DNA from: Stanieria sp. NIES-3757
GTDB taxonomy: Bacteria; Cyanobacteriota; Cyanobacteriia; Cyanobacteriales; Xenococcaceae
Direction: 5' to 3'
NCBI GenBank assembly: GCA_002355455.1
Contig: AP017375.1
Coordinates: 2,790,001-2,854,000, forward strand
DNA length: 64,000 nt
Below, piece by piece: positions 27,713-36,198 of the stretch. Position numbers and translations under genes: made by a program. The notes below the pieces were generated by a model. That model made no database searches. It worked only from the letters and a program-made list of their open reading frames with translations, and was not told the origin of the DNA. Position 1 is the first letter of the stretch; each line of letters begins with the position of its first letter.

Positions 27713-29001
27713 TTAACGACTAAAATAATCCCCGATTTCTCTCATAACTTCCTTTTTGTTAAGGGTCTTTGAGAGAATGGAGTCTACAGTTGCCATCTGT
27801 TCTGGAGTGAGTTTTGCCAGAGGTTTGAGTAAATAATCGGCAATCGCTACTTTGGCAGCAATAACATTTTTAAACTCCAGTTCTTCAAAAGGGTCTGGGT
27901 CAACAAAAGACTGAACGGGAAAGGGAATCAAATTATCTTTGATGACTGGTAACTTAACCGTGCCAAGGGCAGAATCTGGTAATGTCAACTGTTTGGCTAG
28001 AGCCTCAATGCGCTCGCTTCTTTTTTGAGTCGGGGTTTTCTTAAAACTGCGATAACTATCGAGCGGGATTGGTTTACCGATAGGCGTATAAGGACCATAA
28101 CGAGTCGATTGATGTTCGACATACAATTCGCTATCAAACAAGCCCCACCAGAGAATTACTTTCTCTCCTGCTAAATCGGGTTCTACTTCATATGCCACTC
28201 CATCTACAGTTACGCGAGCGTCAATTCCCACTTTTCTTTGTTCTGGTTCTCTAGCAAAGGTGCAAAATCTCTCCCAACTGCACATTTCTCTAATTCCTTC
28301 TCGTTTTTTCCTTTGGCACGAGCCGTAACTCGTCTACCGCCTTTTCCTTCGGGTACATGGGTGCGCACTTCAACCCCCAGATAATTCATTACTTTCTGAA
28401 AGACTCGACTGCGACTAACTGGACCGTTATCCAGGTAGAGCATTTTAGGAATTCCTTGGAAGGGAAAACCTTCTGTAGTCTTGGCAGACATGGCATTGAA
28501 TAGGAATTTTAATGCTGCTGCTGTATCTTCCCCATAAACCTCGTGGTATTCCTGATAAGCTACTCCACTGCGGTCATCAACCACGCTGTACAGCATCAAT
28601 AATTGCTTTCCCCGACCTGGTTCTAACTCAATAGAGTTTTTCAGTCGCTTGAGGTCGCTCGAACTTAAATCGAAGTGCCAGCATTGGTTGCTGTATTCGG
28701 CTTCAAAGCGAACCGCAGGTGGCTGGCGAGATAATCTTTCTTTGTCGTATCCCCATTGTTTGAGATAGCGATTGACGGTAGTTTTCTTGAGTAATCCCGA
28801 CGGTGCTTGCAGATGTCCGTCTTCGGTATTGATTCCATGTTCTTCCAGCAATCTAATTGCCTGTACGGTGGAGAGATGACGACCCTGACCGTTGCTCGTT
28901 CTCACTTTCAGAGCAGCAATAATTTCACAGTACCGCAGTAAGGTTGGTTTGGGCATAACTCGCGGTTGTCCATAATCGGCACGACGGACTGATTTGGGAG
29001 T
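27713..29001 (-). pseudogene. rve-type transposase of the outer transposon, interrupted and deleted
   Basis: This is a DDE transposase of the TnsB/TniA/Mu type. The remaining N-terminal part (from TPKSVRRADYG) has helix-turn-helix-like segments, then the catalytic aspartates in QCWHFDLSSSD and MLYLDNGPVS. After VTARAKGK the frame breaks near 28300. The C-terminal part continues in another frame (GIREMCSWERF... to IGDYFSR) with a Mu-type beta-barrel region (DARVTVDGVAYEVEPDLAGE). About 40-50 codons, probably including the area of the third acidic residue, seem to be lost. The apparent start at 29088 lies inside the IS630 copy and is artificial; the true start is at 36210. Confidence 0.8.
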
Positions 29002-29011
29002 TATAGTCGTT

Positions 29012-29573
29012 TTAAATAAGAATTGAGGGATTATCTCTTTCAGAATAGTCTTTAACGATTTGGGCAACACTTGTACCTTCGGGGGCATACTTTCTTCTCT
29101 TTTTCATGGCAGCAAAATCATGTTCAATGGAATTGAAATCGGGGGAATACCTGGGCAAAAATAACACCTGGTGTCCTCTTGCCTCCGCAATTTCTTCTAT
29201 TCTGTTTTTGCGATGGATAGGGGCATTATCAAGTATCAGAGTCGAGTTGGGGTATAATTCCTCGGCATTGCCATTGCTCTAACCATTGTTCAAAACCCGC
29301 AGCATTGACACTTCCTTGAATTAACATTGGAGCCAGTAATTCTCTATCTCGCCTAGCTGCTATTAAGTTTTCTCTGGCGGTTCGTTTTCCTGTTCTCGAA
29401 CCATAAATTTTTTTACCTCGTTTGGCGTAACCATAATCTTGATATACACGATTGTCAAAACCGCATTCATCAATGTAAGTTAAATTTTGGCTTCCTTGTT
29501 GTTGAACAATCTGCCGTAATTGCTTAAGAAATTTCTGTCTCTCTCGATGATTACGCTCTCGATACCTTTGCTG
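29012..29573 (-). pseudogene. IS630 transposase DDE half, frameshifted (copy 1)
   Basis: In the minus frame after an A8 tract the sequence reads LTYIDECGFDNRVYQDYGYAKRG, with the first catalytic aspartate, through NAAGFEQWLEQW. A frameshift near 29225-29275 then moves to a second frame with LILDNAPIHRKNRIEE and LFLPRYSPDFNSIEHDF, which hold the second aspartate and the glutamate. All DDE residues survive but not in one frame. The same break is in copy 2, so the defect predates the duplication or is bypassed. Confidence 0.75.
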
Positions 29574-29874
29574 TTTTTTTTCTCGTAATTTTCATTTGTT
29601 TGATTGCATACCAGATCGCGGTGGTATGCACTCCAAAATGTTCTGCCCGGTCTTTGAGTTTGGCATCAGGTTCATCTTTAATATGCTGTTCTAAAGCCTT
29701 CCAATTTAGTTTGCGCTCGCGGTGTTTAACTTTAGTAGGAGCTAAATTATCTCGTTTCAACCAATTGTGTACTGAGCCTTCTGAGACAGAAAAACGTCTG
29801 GCAGCTTCAGCTTTAGCTCCACCCGCCTCCACAAATGCCACTACTCTTTGGCGTAAATCTACACTATAAGTCAT
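29551..29874 (-). CDS. IS630 transposase, helix-turn-helix half (copy 1)
   Basis: This 107-residue DNA-binding half of an IS630-type transposase has AEAARRFSVSEGSVHNWLKR near residues 20-40 as the first helix-turn-helix, and a second in KLKDRAEHFGVHTTAIWYAI. The frame ends shortly after a run of eight A (29574-29581 on the other strand), where slippage would join it to the DDE half. Its predicted protein is identical to that at 35836. Confidence 0.85.
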   Translation of the reverse strand: MTYSVDLRQRVVAFVEAGGAKAEAARRFSVSEGSVHNWLKRDNLAPTKVKHRERKLNWKALEQHIKDEPDAKLKDRAEHFGVHTTAIWYAIKQMKITRKKTAKVSRA

Positions 29875-29973
29875 TACTCTCTTGCTACACTCAGTTCTTA
29901 TTTAAATTTACTATATAACCACAACTTACTGCACTGTTTTTAAAATATAGATAATTGAGTTAAATCAAACAGT

Positions 29974-31116
29974 TAAGTGCCTATGCAAAATTAATTGTAT
30001 ATTTCGTCCCAAAGTTTATGAGGATGTTTTCTACAGCTTTGACTAAAGTAGAATAACTCTCATAAGCATTTGTTTCTAGCCACTGATATTTAATAAATCT
30101 CCAGAATATTTCTATAATATTCAACTGGGGAGAATAGCTAGGCAAAAAGAATATTTCTAATCCTTTCTTTGACCATTCCTCTTCCTTATCCCATAAAAAT
30201 CTATTTTGGTGAATTGAGGAATTATCCATAATCAATACAGTTTTTTTGGTCAGCTTTTCACAAAACTTATCAAGGCAAGCTATTACGACATCACTATGAA
30301 TACTGCATTCAAAGGTATAGGCTTCTAGTTCATTTTGTCTTGTTAAGAATCCCAACACATTTAATCTTTTACTTGGTTGGCTGGGCACTTCTATTTTTTG
30401 ATTCTTTTCTTGCCAGGCATAAGGAAGATATGGGAGCAGACGCTCATCCAGTTTCATCTACATACCTAATTTCTATTTTTCCAATTTTCTCAAGTTGAAT
30501 TAGTTGCTCTAATTCTTGGCACTTTCGAGTATAAAATTCAGGAACTGGCTCTCCTCCTACTCTTCTTTTAATCCGATACCATCCCATTTGAACAAATTTT
30601 ATGACTCTTTTGATAGTATCTTTGCTTGCTGTTATTCCCCATTGCGTATGAATTTTTTCTTGCACTAACCCAAGATTTTTGGGTGTTTCTTTTACCCATT
30701 CTTTAATGATTTTTTGTTGCTGCTCATTAAAAATATTTTTTCTTCCCTGACCTGGGTGATTATAGAGTCCCACTAAACCACAAGTTTCCCAATTATTAAA
30801 CCAGTTATAAATTGTGTTGCGACTTACTTTGAATATTTTCATCAACTCCGATATTTTGTAACCTTCATAACTTAATTGAATTGCCAGCGCTCTCTGTCTC
30901 ACTTGGTAGTATTTACTCTGTTGATAAATTCTTGTTAATAGTTTTAGTGTTTCTTTGGTTAAACCTTTGATATATCTCATTAGGTATCTATATTCAGCTT
31001 TGAATCCAGTTAGCGATCGCCCACTAGCTAGCCGCGATCGCTATACTTTTTAAACTCCAAAATAATTATTTAACACTTCAGCAAAAAATATACAAATAAA
31101 TTTGCTTAATTACTTA
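29974..31116 (-). mobile_element. Second, different IS630-type insertion sequence
   Basis: The element contains two overlapping transposase frames. Its ends are imperfect inverted repeats: TAAGTGCCTATGCAAAATTA (29974) against, inverted from 31116, TAAGTAATTAAGCAAATTTA. Both continue to a common TTGTATATTT. TA lies at each edge. The total is about 1.14 kb, the normal size for IS630. It is unrelated in sequence to the 914-base copies. It interrupts a small reading frame that continues at 31117. Confidence 0.75.
29981..30980 (-). pseudogene. IS630-type transposase, frameshifted
   Basis: The N-terminal frame (30444-30980, 178 residues) has a Tc1-like helix-turn-helix (GYKISELMKIFKVSRNTIYN) and a helical domain ending IEIRYVDETG, which includes the first catalytic aspartate. 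The C-terminal frame (29981-30457, 158 residues) has LDERLLPYLPYAW, VLIMDNSSIHQN with the second aspartate, and LPSYSPQLNIIEIFW with the final glutamate. The frames overlap by 14 bases at DETG, where an intact protein would continue; a small deletion is likely. The element is probably not autonomous. Confidence 0.8.
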
Positions 31117-31322
31117 TTAAGGATCGCTATGATGTTAGACAATTTCTGATCGACCTAAGAGAGTACATCGACGAGCGAGCTTGCGATTTTAAAGTGGATA
31201 TGAACATGAGGGACGAGAACGAGGCTTTAGTCGAGCTTTTGGAGTACCTGAAGCGGCAGATTAAAGGGCATATTGAAGTGGTAGACCTACTCAAGCAAGA
31301 AAATCAAAATAACTGGAAGTAA
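31117..31322 (+). pseudogene. Reading-frame remnant interrupted by the second IS630
   Basis: About 68 codons in one frame have no start: KDRYDVRQFLIDLREYIDER, then an acidic helical stretch to QNNWK and a stop. Removing the IS630 at 29974-31116 (with one TA) extends the frame upstream to IIELNQTVIK, consistent with the IS having landed in it. No family is recognised. It is followed by a terminator-like hairpin. Confidence 0.3.
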
Positions 31323-31329
31323 AAGCTTT

Positions 31330-31352
31330 GGCAGGGTATCTTCTCCCCTGCC
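31330..31352 (+). terminator. Terminator-like hairpin
   Basis: GGCAGGG and CCCTGCC arms form a 7-base stem with a 9-base loop, followed by TTCTAT. It lies 8 bases after the remnant frame at 31322. Confidence 0.4.
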
Positions 31353-31755
31353 TTCTATACCATTAATGGGATAACTACGCAAGAGCTATTAAATCTTTTA
31401 ATAGGTGATTTGGCAATGCTAATTCCCATAATGAATTAGCAGGGCTTATAGTGCTTGCTCTATCTAGGATACAAGCCCATAGCTAACGTTGGATAATATG
31501 TGTTTCCGGAATTAGCTTGACAGAACCATTACTACAAAAGCAATAGAATGATAAGCGGCTAATACCGATAAAAATAGGATAACAGCACTGGTATTAATGG
31601 CGATCGCAGACTCTAGGAAATTACTTTTTAAAGTTATCGTTATCAATCTTGAACAAAATCGCGATTATCAAAATTTGTATTGAAAATAATCTTTTAAGAA
31701 GAGGTTTTTCTAGTATAAAAATAAAGTTTAATTACTTCATATCCTTGAGCTTAAA

Positions 31756-31872
31756 TTGGTTTTTGTAATTGGCACCGGCGCACAGCCAGGGAAAAGCGGT
31801 GAGAATGGCGGGAATAGTCCAGCTATAATACCTTGGAATCCTCCTCCGCCTCCGCCTCCGCCTGACGTTTAA
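31756..31872 (+). CDS. Possible short Gly/Pro-rich peptide
   Basis: A 38-codon frame opens with TTG at 31756. It has a hydrophobic start (VFVIGTG), a glycine/asparagine-rich middle (PGKSGENGGNSP) and eight consecutive prolines encoded by a CCTCCG repeat before DV-stop. There is no good ribosome site. It may be the C-terminal remnant of a larger protein, or chance; the regular composition is the only support. Confidence 0.2.
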   Translation: MVFVIGTGAQPGKSGENGGNSPAIIPWNPPPPPPPPDV

Positions 31873-32071
31873 AAAGCGATAACAAAAAAAGCCTAAATTC
31901 GGGAATCTAAGATACCGAATATGTGCGATCGCGAATTACACGAAACTACCAAACTATGTTACTAAGGAGAGCACTTAATAGTGAACACTTTTCGAGCAGG
32001 AGGTCTTCAGCATGCCTTTTAGCAAGTTCACAATGTTAACCATTTAACTACAAAATTAAAAGGAAATCGAT

Positions 32072-32647
32072 ATGTCAGAAGCATCCACACAGCAGCGCGA
32101 CTGGACAAAACCCGCAGCGATGGCGATCCCGAAAGGGGGATTTATAGAAGGGCAAGAGGAACAGGGACGATACGGTCCCATCTTTCCCCAGACTCCTGCG
32201 TGTTATGGCTTTACGATCATCGCAAAGATCATTCCCGGCAGAGAGGAAACCATTCGCGACTATGGGAAGAAGCTCGAAGAAACGATCGCCAATCTTCCCG
32301 ATGCCCTTGCCGTACTCAAGCTACACTACCTGCGCTGGGTACTCTTCGACATTGGGGCAGATACCTACTTCATGTACCAGGGAATCTTTGACACCGACTT
32401 CGACAAATACACCGAGGATGCTGTGTCCCTCTTCTCGGCGTACGGCATTAACACAGTCTTTGAAAACCTTGAGGGGTTTCCCGAAGATTGGAAGACGAAT
32501 ACTCCAGCGTTCATCAAGTTTGTCCGGGAACACCAGTGCCCGAGCTTCCTAGAATATGGAGAATACCCCTATGTCAGCTCTGACGAAATCAAAAAGGCCC
32601 TCAAACTCAAGGCGGCGTTCTCCACCATGCTCGACCAAATGCAGTAA
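32072..32647 (+). CDS. DyP-cassette gene 1: small alpha+beta protein
   Basis: This 191-residue protein begins the GC-rich cassette. I recognise no named family. The middle (YGFTIIAKIIPGREETIRDY, LHYLRWVLFDIGADTYFMYQ, then IFDTDFDKYTEDAVSLFSAY) resembles the ferredoxin-like module attached to some large DyP-related peroxidases, where a similar RW...FxSNFD pattern occurs. This is a resemblance from memory. There is no signal peptide or membrane segment. A ribosome site (AAAGGAAA) precedes the ATG. It is followed 18 bases later by the DyP gene, so a role as peroxidase partner is inferred. Base composition is well above that of the flanks, and there is no HIP1 site. Confidence 0.7.
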   Translation: MSEASTQQRDWTKPAAMAIPKGGFIEGQEEQGRYGPIFPQTPACYGFTIIAKIIPGREETIRDYGKKLEETIANLPDALAVLKLHYLRWVLFDIGADTYFMYQGIFDTDFDKYTEDAVSLFSAYGINTVFENLEGFPEDWKTNTPAFIKFVREHQCPSFLEYGEYPYVSSDEIKKALKLKAAFSTMLDQMQ

Positions 32648-32665
32648 TTCGATATAAGGTTTGAT

Positions 32666-33988
32666 ATGCTTGAATTTGATGATATCCAGCACATTTTATT
32701 GACTCGTACGCCCGCTCTCACCGGGCGGTACGAATTCCTGTCGTTCCGTAATCCTGATGATGGTCGGAAGTGGCTATCCGCGATCCTCGAAACGGTAAAA
32801 TCTGCCCAAGAGGCAACCGCTTCGATGGAGGAGGATGAGCGATGGGTCAGTGTGGCCTTCACCTGGAACGGTCTGCGGGCGCTGGGGGTTGATGAAGCCT
32901 CACTGGACACGTTTCCCGAGGAGTTCAAGCAGGGCATGGTTGCTCGTGCGGAAGTCCTCGGGGACACCGGCGCAAATCATCCGGACCATTGGGTCGGGGG
33001 TCTGGCCGGTCCAGATCTCCACGCCATCGTCATCCTCTTTGCTCGCGATAACGTAGAGCGCGAACGGTGTAAAGAAAAGCACCAGCAACTCGTCGCACAG
33101 TATGAGGGAGTCGAGGTCCTCTCGTCGCTGGATCTGGAAGCAACGCCGCCTTTCAACTACGCCCATGACCACTTCGGTTATCGCGATCGGCTATCGCAGC
33201 CAGCGATCGAAGGAACTGGCGAGGAACCAACCCCCGGTTCTGGTGCGCCGCTGAAAGCGGGCGAGTTCATCTTGGGCTACCCAGACGAAAACGGACCTCC
33301 TGCCAATCTACCGCAACCCGAGATCCTCTCCCGCAACGGCAGCTATATGGCTTATCGACGCTTGCAAGAACATGTCGTTGAGTTTCGTGAATTTCTGCGT
33401 CAGCACGGTCAGACGCCGGAGGAGCAGGAACTGGTGGCGGCGAAACTGATGGGTCGTTGGCGCAGTGGTGCCCCGCTGGTGCTTGCACCGGACAAGGACG
33501 ATCCAGCACTGGCTACCGATCCCCAGCGGAACAACGACTTCAACTATAAGACGATGGACCCGCATGGTTATGCCGTACCGCTCGGTTCCCATATCCGTCG
33601 TCTCAATCCTCGTGATACGGCAGCCAATATGAACCGACGACGGATGATTCGTCGCGGGGCGACCTACGGCCCGCCACTTCCGGAGGATGCACATGAGGAC
33701 GGTGTAGAGCGTGGCATCGCGGCATTCGTAATCTGCGCCAGCCTCATTCGCCAGTTTGAGTTCGCGCAGAATGTGTGGATAAACGACAAAAACTTCCATG
33801 AACTTGGCAATGAGCGCGATCCGCTCATCGGCACGCAAGACGGCACATTAGAATTCAAAATTCCGAAGCGTCCAATCCGGAAAAAAATCACTGGCATGCC
33901 AGCCTTCACCACTGTCCGGGGCGGAGCTTACTTTTTTCTGCCGGGACTCAAGGCACTTCGATACCTTGCGTCACTCGGTTCTGCCTGA
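32666..33988 (+). CDS. DyP-type haem peroxidase
   Basis: This dye-decolourising peroxidase has 440 residues and uses H2O2 with a haem cofactor. The catalytic-aspartate motif reads HFGYRDRLSQPAIEG, with Asp at about residue 174; family consensus is GxxDG, so the last glycine is arginine here. The proximal haem histidine is at about 309 in GSHIRRLNPRD, and the distal arginine region is MIRRGATYG (327-333). The C-terminal domain ends in FTTVRGGAYFFLPGLKALRYL, as in the family. There is no Tat or Sec signal and no encapsulin-targeting tail, so it is probably cytoplasmic. The substrate is unknown. Composition differs strongly from the host genes. Confidence 0.93.
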   Translation: MLEFDDIQHILLTRTPALTGRYEFLSFRNPDDGRKWLSAILETVKSAQEATASMEEDERWVSVAFTWNGLRALGVDEASLDTFPEEFKQGMVARAEVLGDTGANHPDHWVGGLAGPDLHAIVILFARDNVERERCKEKHQQLVAQYEGVEVLSSLDLEATPPFNYAHDHFGYRDRLSQPAIEGTGEEPTPGSGAPLKAGEFILGYPDENGPPANLPQPEILSRNGSYMAYRRLQEHVVEFREFLRQHGQTPEEQELVAAKLMGRWRSGAPLVLAPDKDDPALATDPQRNNDFNYKTMDPHGYAVPLGSHIRRLNPRDTAANMNRRRMIRRGATYGPPLPEDAHEDGVERGIAAFVICASLIRQFEFAQNVWINDKNFHELGNERDPLIGTQDGTLEFKIPKRPIRKKITGMPAFTTVRGGAYFFLPGLKALRYLASLGSA

Positions 33989-34051
33989 TGAATGCCCGAT
34001 CAATCAACACTCGTTCATTGCAAACACAGCAACCCAAAAGGGGGGATACTC

Positions 34052-35071
34052 ATGAATGCTGTCATTTCAGCCGCACGCACTTACAACCAGAACCATGTGC
34101 CTCGCCAATACACCCGAGGTAAACGAAGGGTGACCATCTATTGGACCTGGAGCTACCCCTGGGAAGCCAATAGAGATCTCACGGAAATGGATAATCGTTT
34201 TTCAACCATGACCGAGGTCCGCCGAGTAACGTGGCCTGCCTATGAATCACCGGAGTGGGGTGTGTCGCAATTTCTCCAGGGAATCGAGGGGACGCTGGAG
34301 TTGTTTCACCGCTCCACGCTCGACTTCCAGCAATTAGTGGGTGAGATCACCGATCGTCCGGTTGCGGTGTTCCAGCGCGTCGATCAGGCGGGATATGCAC
34401 TTGCGATCGACGAACGGATTCTAGCGGATACGGACACGCTGATGGTGTTCGGACTGGATCATCTCATTTCTCAACAGGAGGCGGCACCGGAGGAGATTGC
34501 GGCGATCCGCGAGTGGCTCAAACGCGAAGGCACCTGTCTGCTGATTGGGCCTCATCATGATGTTGGTTTCACCGATGACATGCAACAGCGTCAGATGGAG
34601 TACGTTCATCATGGTGATGCCCTTGTTCCACGCCAACAGCGGTTTGGCCAATATACCCGTTCGCTGATGAAAGCACTTGGGGTGCCGGTGCTGAATCAAT
34701 ATGGACTTCGGCCAGCCCTTGTCGAAGGCACCAAGGAGATAACACCGCTGACGATCAACAAGGATCTGGACGAACTTGGATTGCTCAACGGGGTCACTAC
34801 CTTTAATTTCCATCTCCACCTGCCTCATTATGCGCTGACCACCGATGACACAAACTCTATTCATGTGTTGGCACGCCAGCCTATTGACCTTAATCGGCCA
34901 CACCCTTTCACCCAGGAGGGCAACACCGAATTCAACTCCTTCATCTGGATGCCTCCGAAAGACGAACGCGCCGGACATATCCTCCTGGCTGACTCAACCA
35001 TCTTCACGACGCTGTTTGGCGGTACGAACAGCTTGAATAATTTTTGGAAGAATATTGCCGTGATGAAGTGA
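34052..35071 (+). CDS. DyP-cassette gene 3: unknown protein
   Basis: I do not recognise this protein. The frame opens at 33992, but the ATG at 34052 has a strong GGGGGGA site 7 bases upstream and gives 339 residues. The centre (ADTDTLMVFGLDHLISQQEA and REWLKREGTCLLIGPHHDVG) looks like an alpha/beta fold of the class-I glutamine amidotransferase/ThuA kind, without a clear catalytic triad. Histidines are frequent (PHHD, YVHHGD, FHLHLPHYAL), so metal binding is possible. The C-terminus has HILLADSTIFTTLFGG. It is codirectional with, and close behind, the DyP gene. Confidence 0.65.
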   Translation: MNAVISAARTYNQNHVPRQYTRGKRRVTIYWTWSYPWEANRDLTEMDNRFSTMTEVRRVTWPAYESPEWGVSQFLQGIEGTLELFHRSTLDFQQLVGEITDRPVAVFQRVDQAGYALAIDERILADTDTLMVFGLDHLISQQEAAPEEIAAIREWLKREGTCLLIGPHHDVGFTDDMQQRQMEYVHHGDALVPRQQRFGQYTRSLMKALGVPVLNQYGLRPALVEGTKEITPLTINKDLDELGLLNGVTTFNFHLHLPHYALTTDDTNSIHVLARQPIDLNRPHPFTQEGNTEFNSFIWMPPKDERAGHILLADSTIFTTLFGGTNSLNNFWKNIAVMK

Positions 35072-35296
35072 GATCCTAACCCTGCCTAAAGCTAAGGAAG
35101 CTGTCATATAGTGCCAAATAGGATTAAAATCACTACTCTGATTAACTTTCCAAAATCTATATCCTAGTCATGCGATTGCTAATCATCTCAGTTAAAAAAT
35201 TCTTGATTTGAAGTAGTGTCAAAATTTTTGAGAGGAAACAAGCTATCTCTATAAGGTTTTTACATCAATTTTAAACAAATTTTCAATATAGTCGTT

Positions 35297-35858
35297 TTAA
35301 ATAAGAATTGAGGGATTATCTCTTTCAGAATAGTCTTTAACGATTTGGGCAACACTTGTACCTTCGGGGGCATACTTTCTTCTCTTTTTCATGGCAGCAA
35401 AATCATGTTCAATGGAATTGAAATCGGGGGAATACCTGGGCAAAAATAACACCTGGTGTCCTCTTGCCTCCGCAATTTCTTCTATTCTGTTTTTGCGATG
35501 GATAGGGGCATTATCAAGTATCAGAGTCGAGTTGGGGTATAATTCCTCGGCATTGCCATTGCTCTAACCATTGTTCAAAACCCGCAGCATTGACACTTCC
35601 TTGAATTAACATTGGAGCCAGTAATTCTCTATCTCGCCTAGCTGCTATTAAGTTTTCTCTGGCGGTTCGTTTTCCTGTTCTCGAACCATAAATTTTTTTA
35701 CCTCGTTTGGCGTAACCATAATCTTGATATACACGATTGTCAAAACCGCATTCATCAATGTAAGTTAAATTTTGGCTTCCTTGTTGTTGAACAATCTGCC
35801 GTAATTGCTTAAGAAATTTCTGTCTCTCTCGATGATTACGCTCTCGATACCTTTGCTG
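35297..35858 (-). pseudogene. IS630 transposase DDE half, frameshifted (copy 2)
   Basis: It has the same content and the same frameshift as 29012-29573: an upstream part with YIDECGFDNRVY and a downstream part with LILDNAPIHRK and YSPDFNSIEHDF in another frame. Confidence 0.75.
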
Positions 35859-36159
35859 TTTTTTTTCTCGTAATTTTCATTTGTTTGATTGCATACCAGA
35901 TCGCGGTGGTATGCACTCCAAAATGTTCTGCCCGGTCTTTGAGTTTGGCATCAGGTTCATCTTTAATATGCTGTTCTAAAGCCTTCCAATTTAGTTTGCG
36001 CTCGCGGTGTTTAACTTTAGTAGGAGCTAAATTATCTCGTTTCAACCAATTGTGTACTGAGCCTTCTGAGACAGAAAAACGTCTGGCAGCTTCAGCTTTA
36101 GCTCCACCCGCCTCCACAAATGCCACTACTCTTTGGCGTAAATCTACACTATAAGTCAT
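35836..36159 (-). CDS. IS630 transposase, helix-turn-helix half (copy 2)
   Basis: This protein has 107 residues, identical to that at 29551-29874. It has two helix-turn-helix segments (FSVSEGSVHNWLKR; FGVHTTAIWYAI) and runs into the A8 tract at 35859-35866. Confidence 0.85.
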   Translation of the reverse strand: MTYSVDLRQRVVAFVEAGGAKAEAARRFSVSEGSVHNWLKRDNLAPTKVKHRERKLNWKALEQHIKDEPDAKLKDRAEHFGVHTTAIWYAIKQMKITRKKTAKVSRA

Positions 36160-36198
36160 TACTCTCTTGCTACACTCAGTTCTTATTTAAATTTACTA

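Larger units (their letters stand above)
29002..29915 (-). mobile_element. IS630-type insertion sequence, copy 1
   Basis: This 914-base element, including TA at each end, appears identical to 35287-36200 over its whole length. The ends are inverted repeats, TAGTCGTTTTAAATAAGAAT and, inverted from the other end, TAGTAAATTTAAATAAGAAC. IS630 elements duplicate TA on insertion, and TA flanks are present here. It encodes a helix-turn-helix ORF and a DDE ORF, which is frameshifted. It sits after codon 4 of the outer transposase. Confidence 0.88.
31117..32071. other. 955-base AT-rich region before the DyP cassette
   Basis: The region has no confident gene. A reading frame without a proper start runs to 31322. 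A hairpin GGCAGGG/CCCTGCC lies at 31330-31352. HIP1 octamers occur near 31600 and 31925, so this stretch looks cyanobacterial, unlike the cassette that follows. A short proline-rich frame lies at 31756-31872. Just before the cassette, AGGAGG at 31999-32004 precedes an 11-codon frame (32012-32047). The promoter for the cassette must be here. Confidence 0.5.

Noticed and set aside
28210-29088. Intact transposase of 292 residues starting MPPKVQV
   Set aside because: The first 30 codons lie inside the IS630 end in another frame; the real gene starts at 36210 and is interrupted.
32012-32047. 11-codon frame with a good AGGAGG site before the DyP cassette
   Set aside because: It could be a leader peptide, but it has no attenuator structure and no composition bias; kept only as a note.
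32205-34978. Long frames on both strands overlapping the DyP cassette
   Set aside because: High GC content gives long chance frames. Their products show no domains, whereas the chosen frames carry clear DyP motifs and ribosome sites.
32072-35071. Encapsulin nanocompartment loaded with DyP peroxidase
   Set aside because: No HK97-fold shell gene is present, and the DyP C-terminus (ALRYLASLGSA) has no encapsulin-targeting extension.
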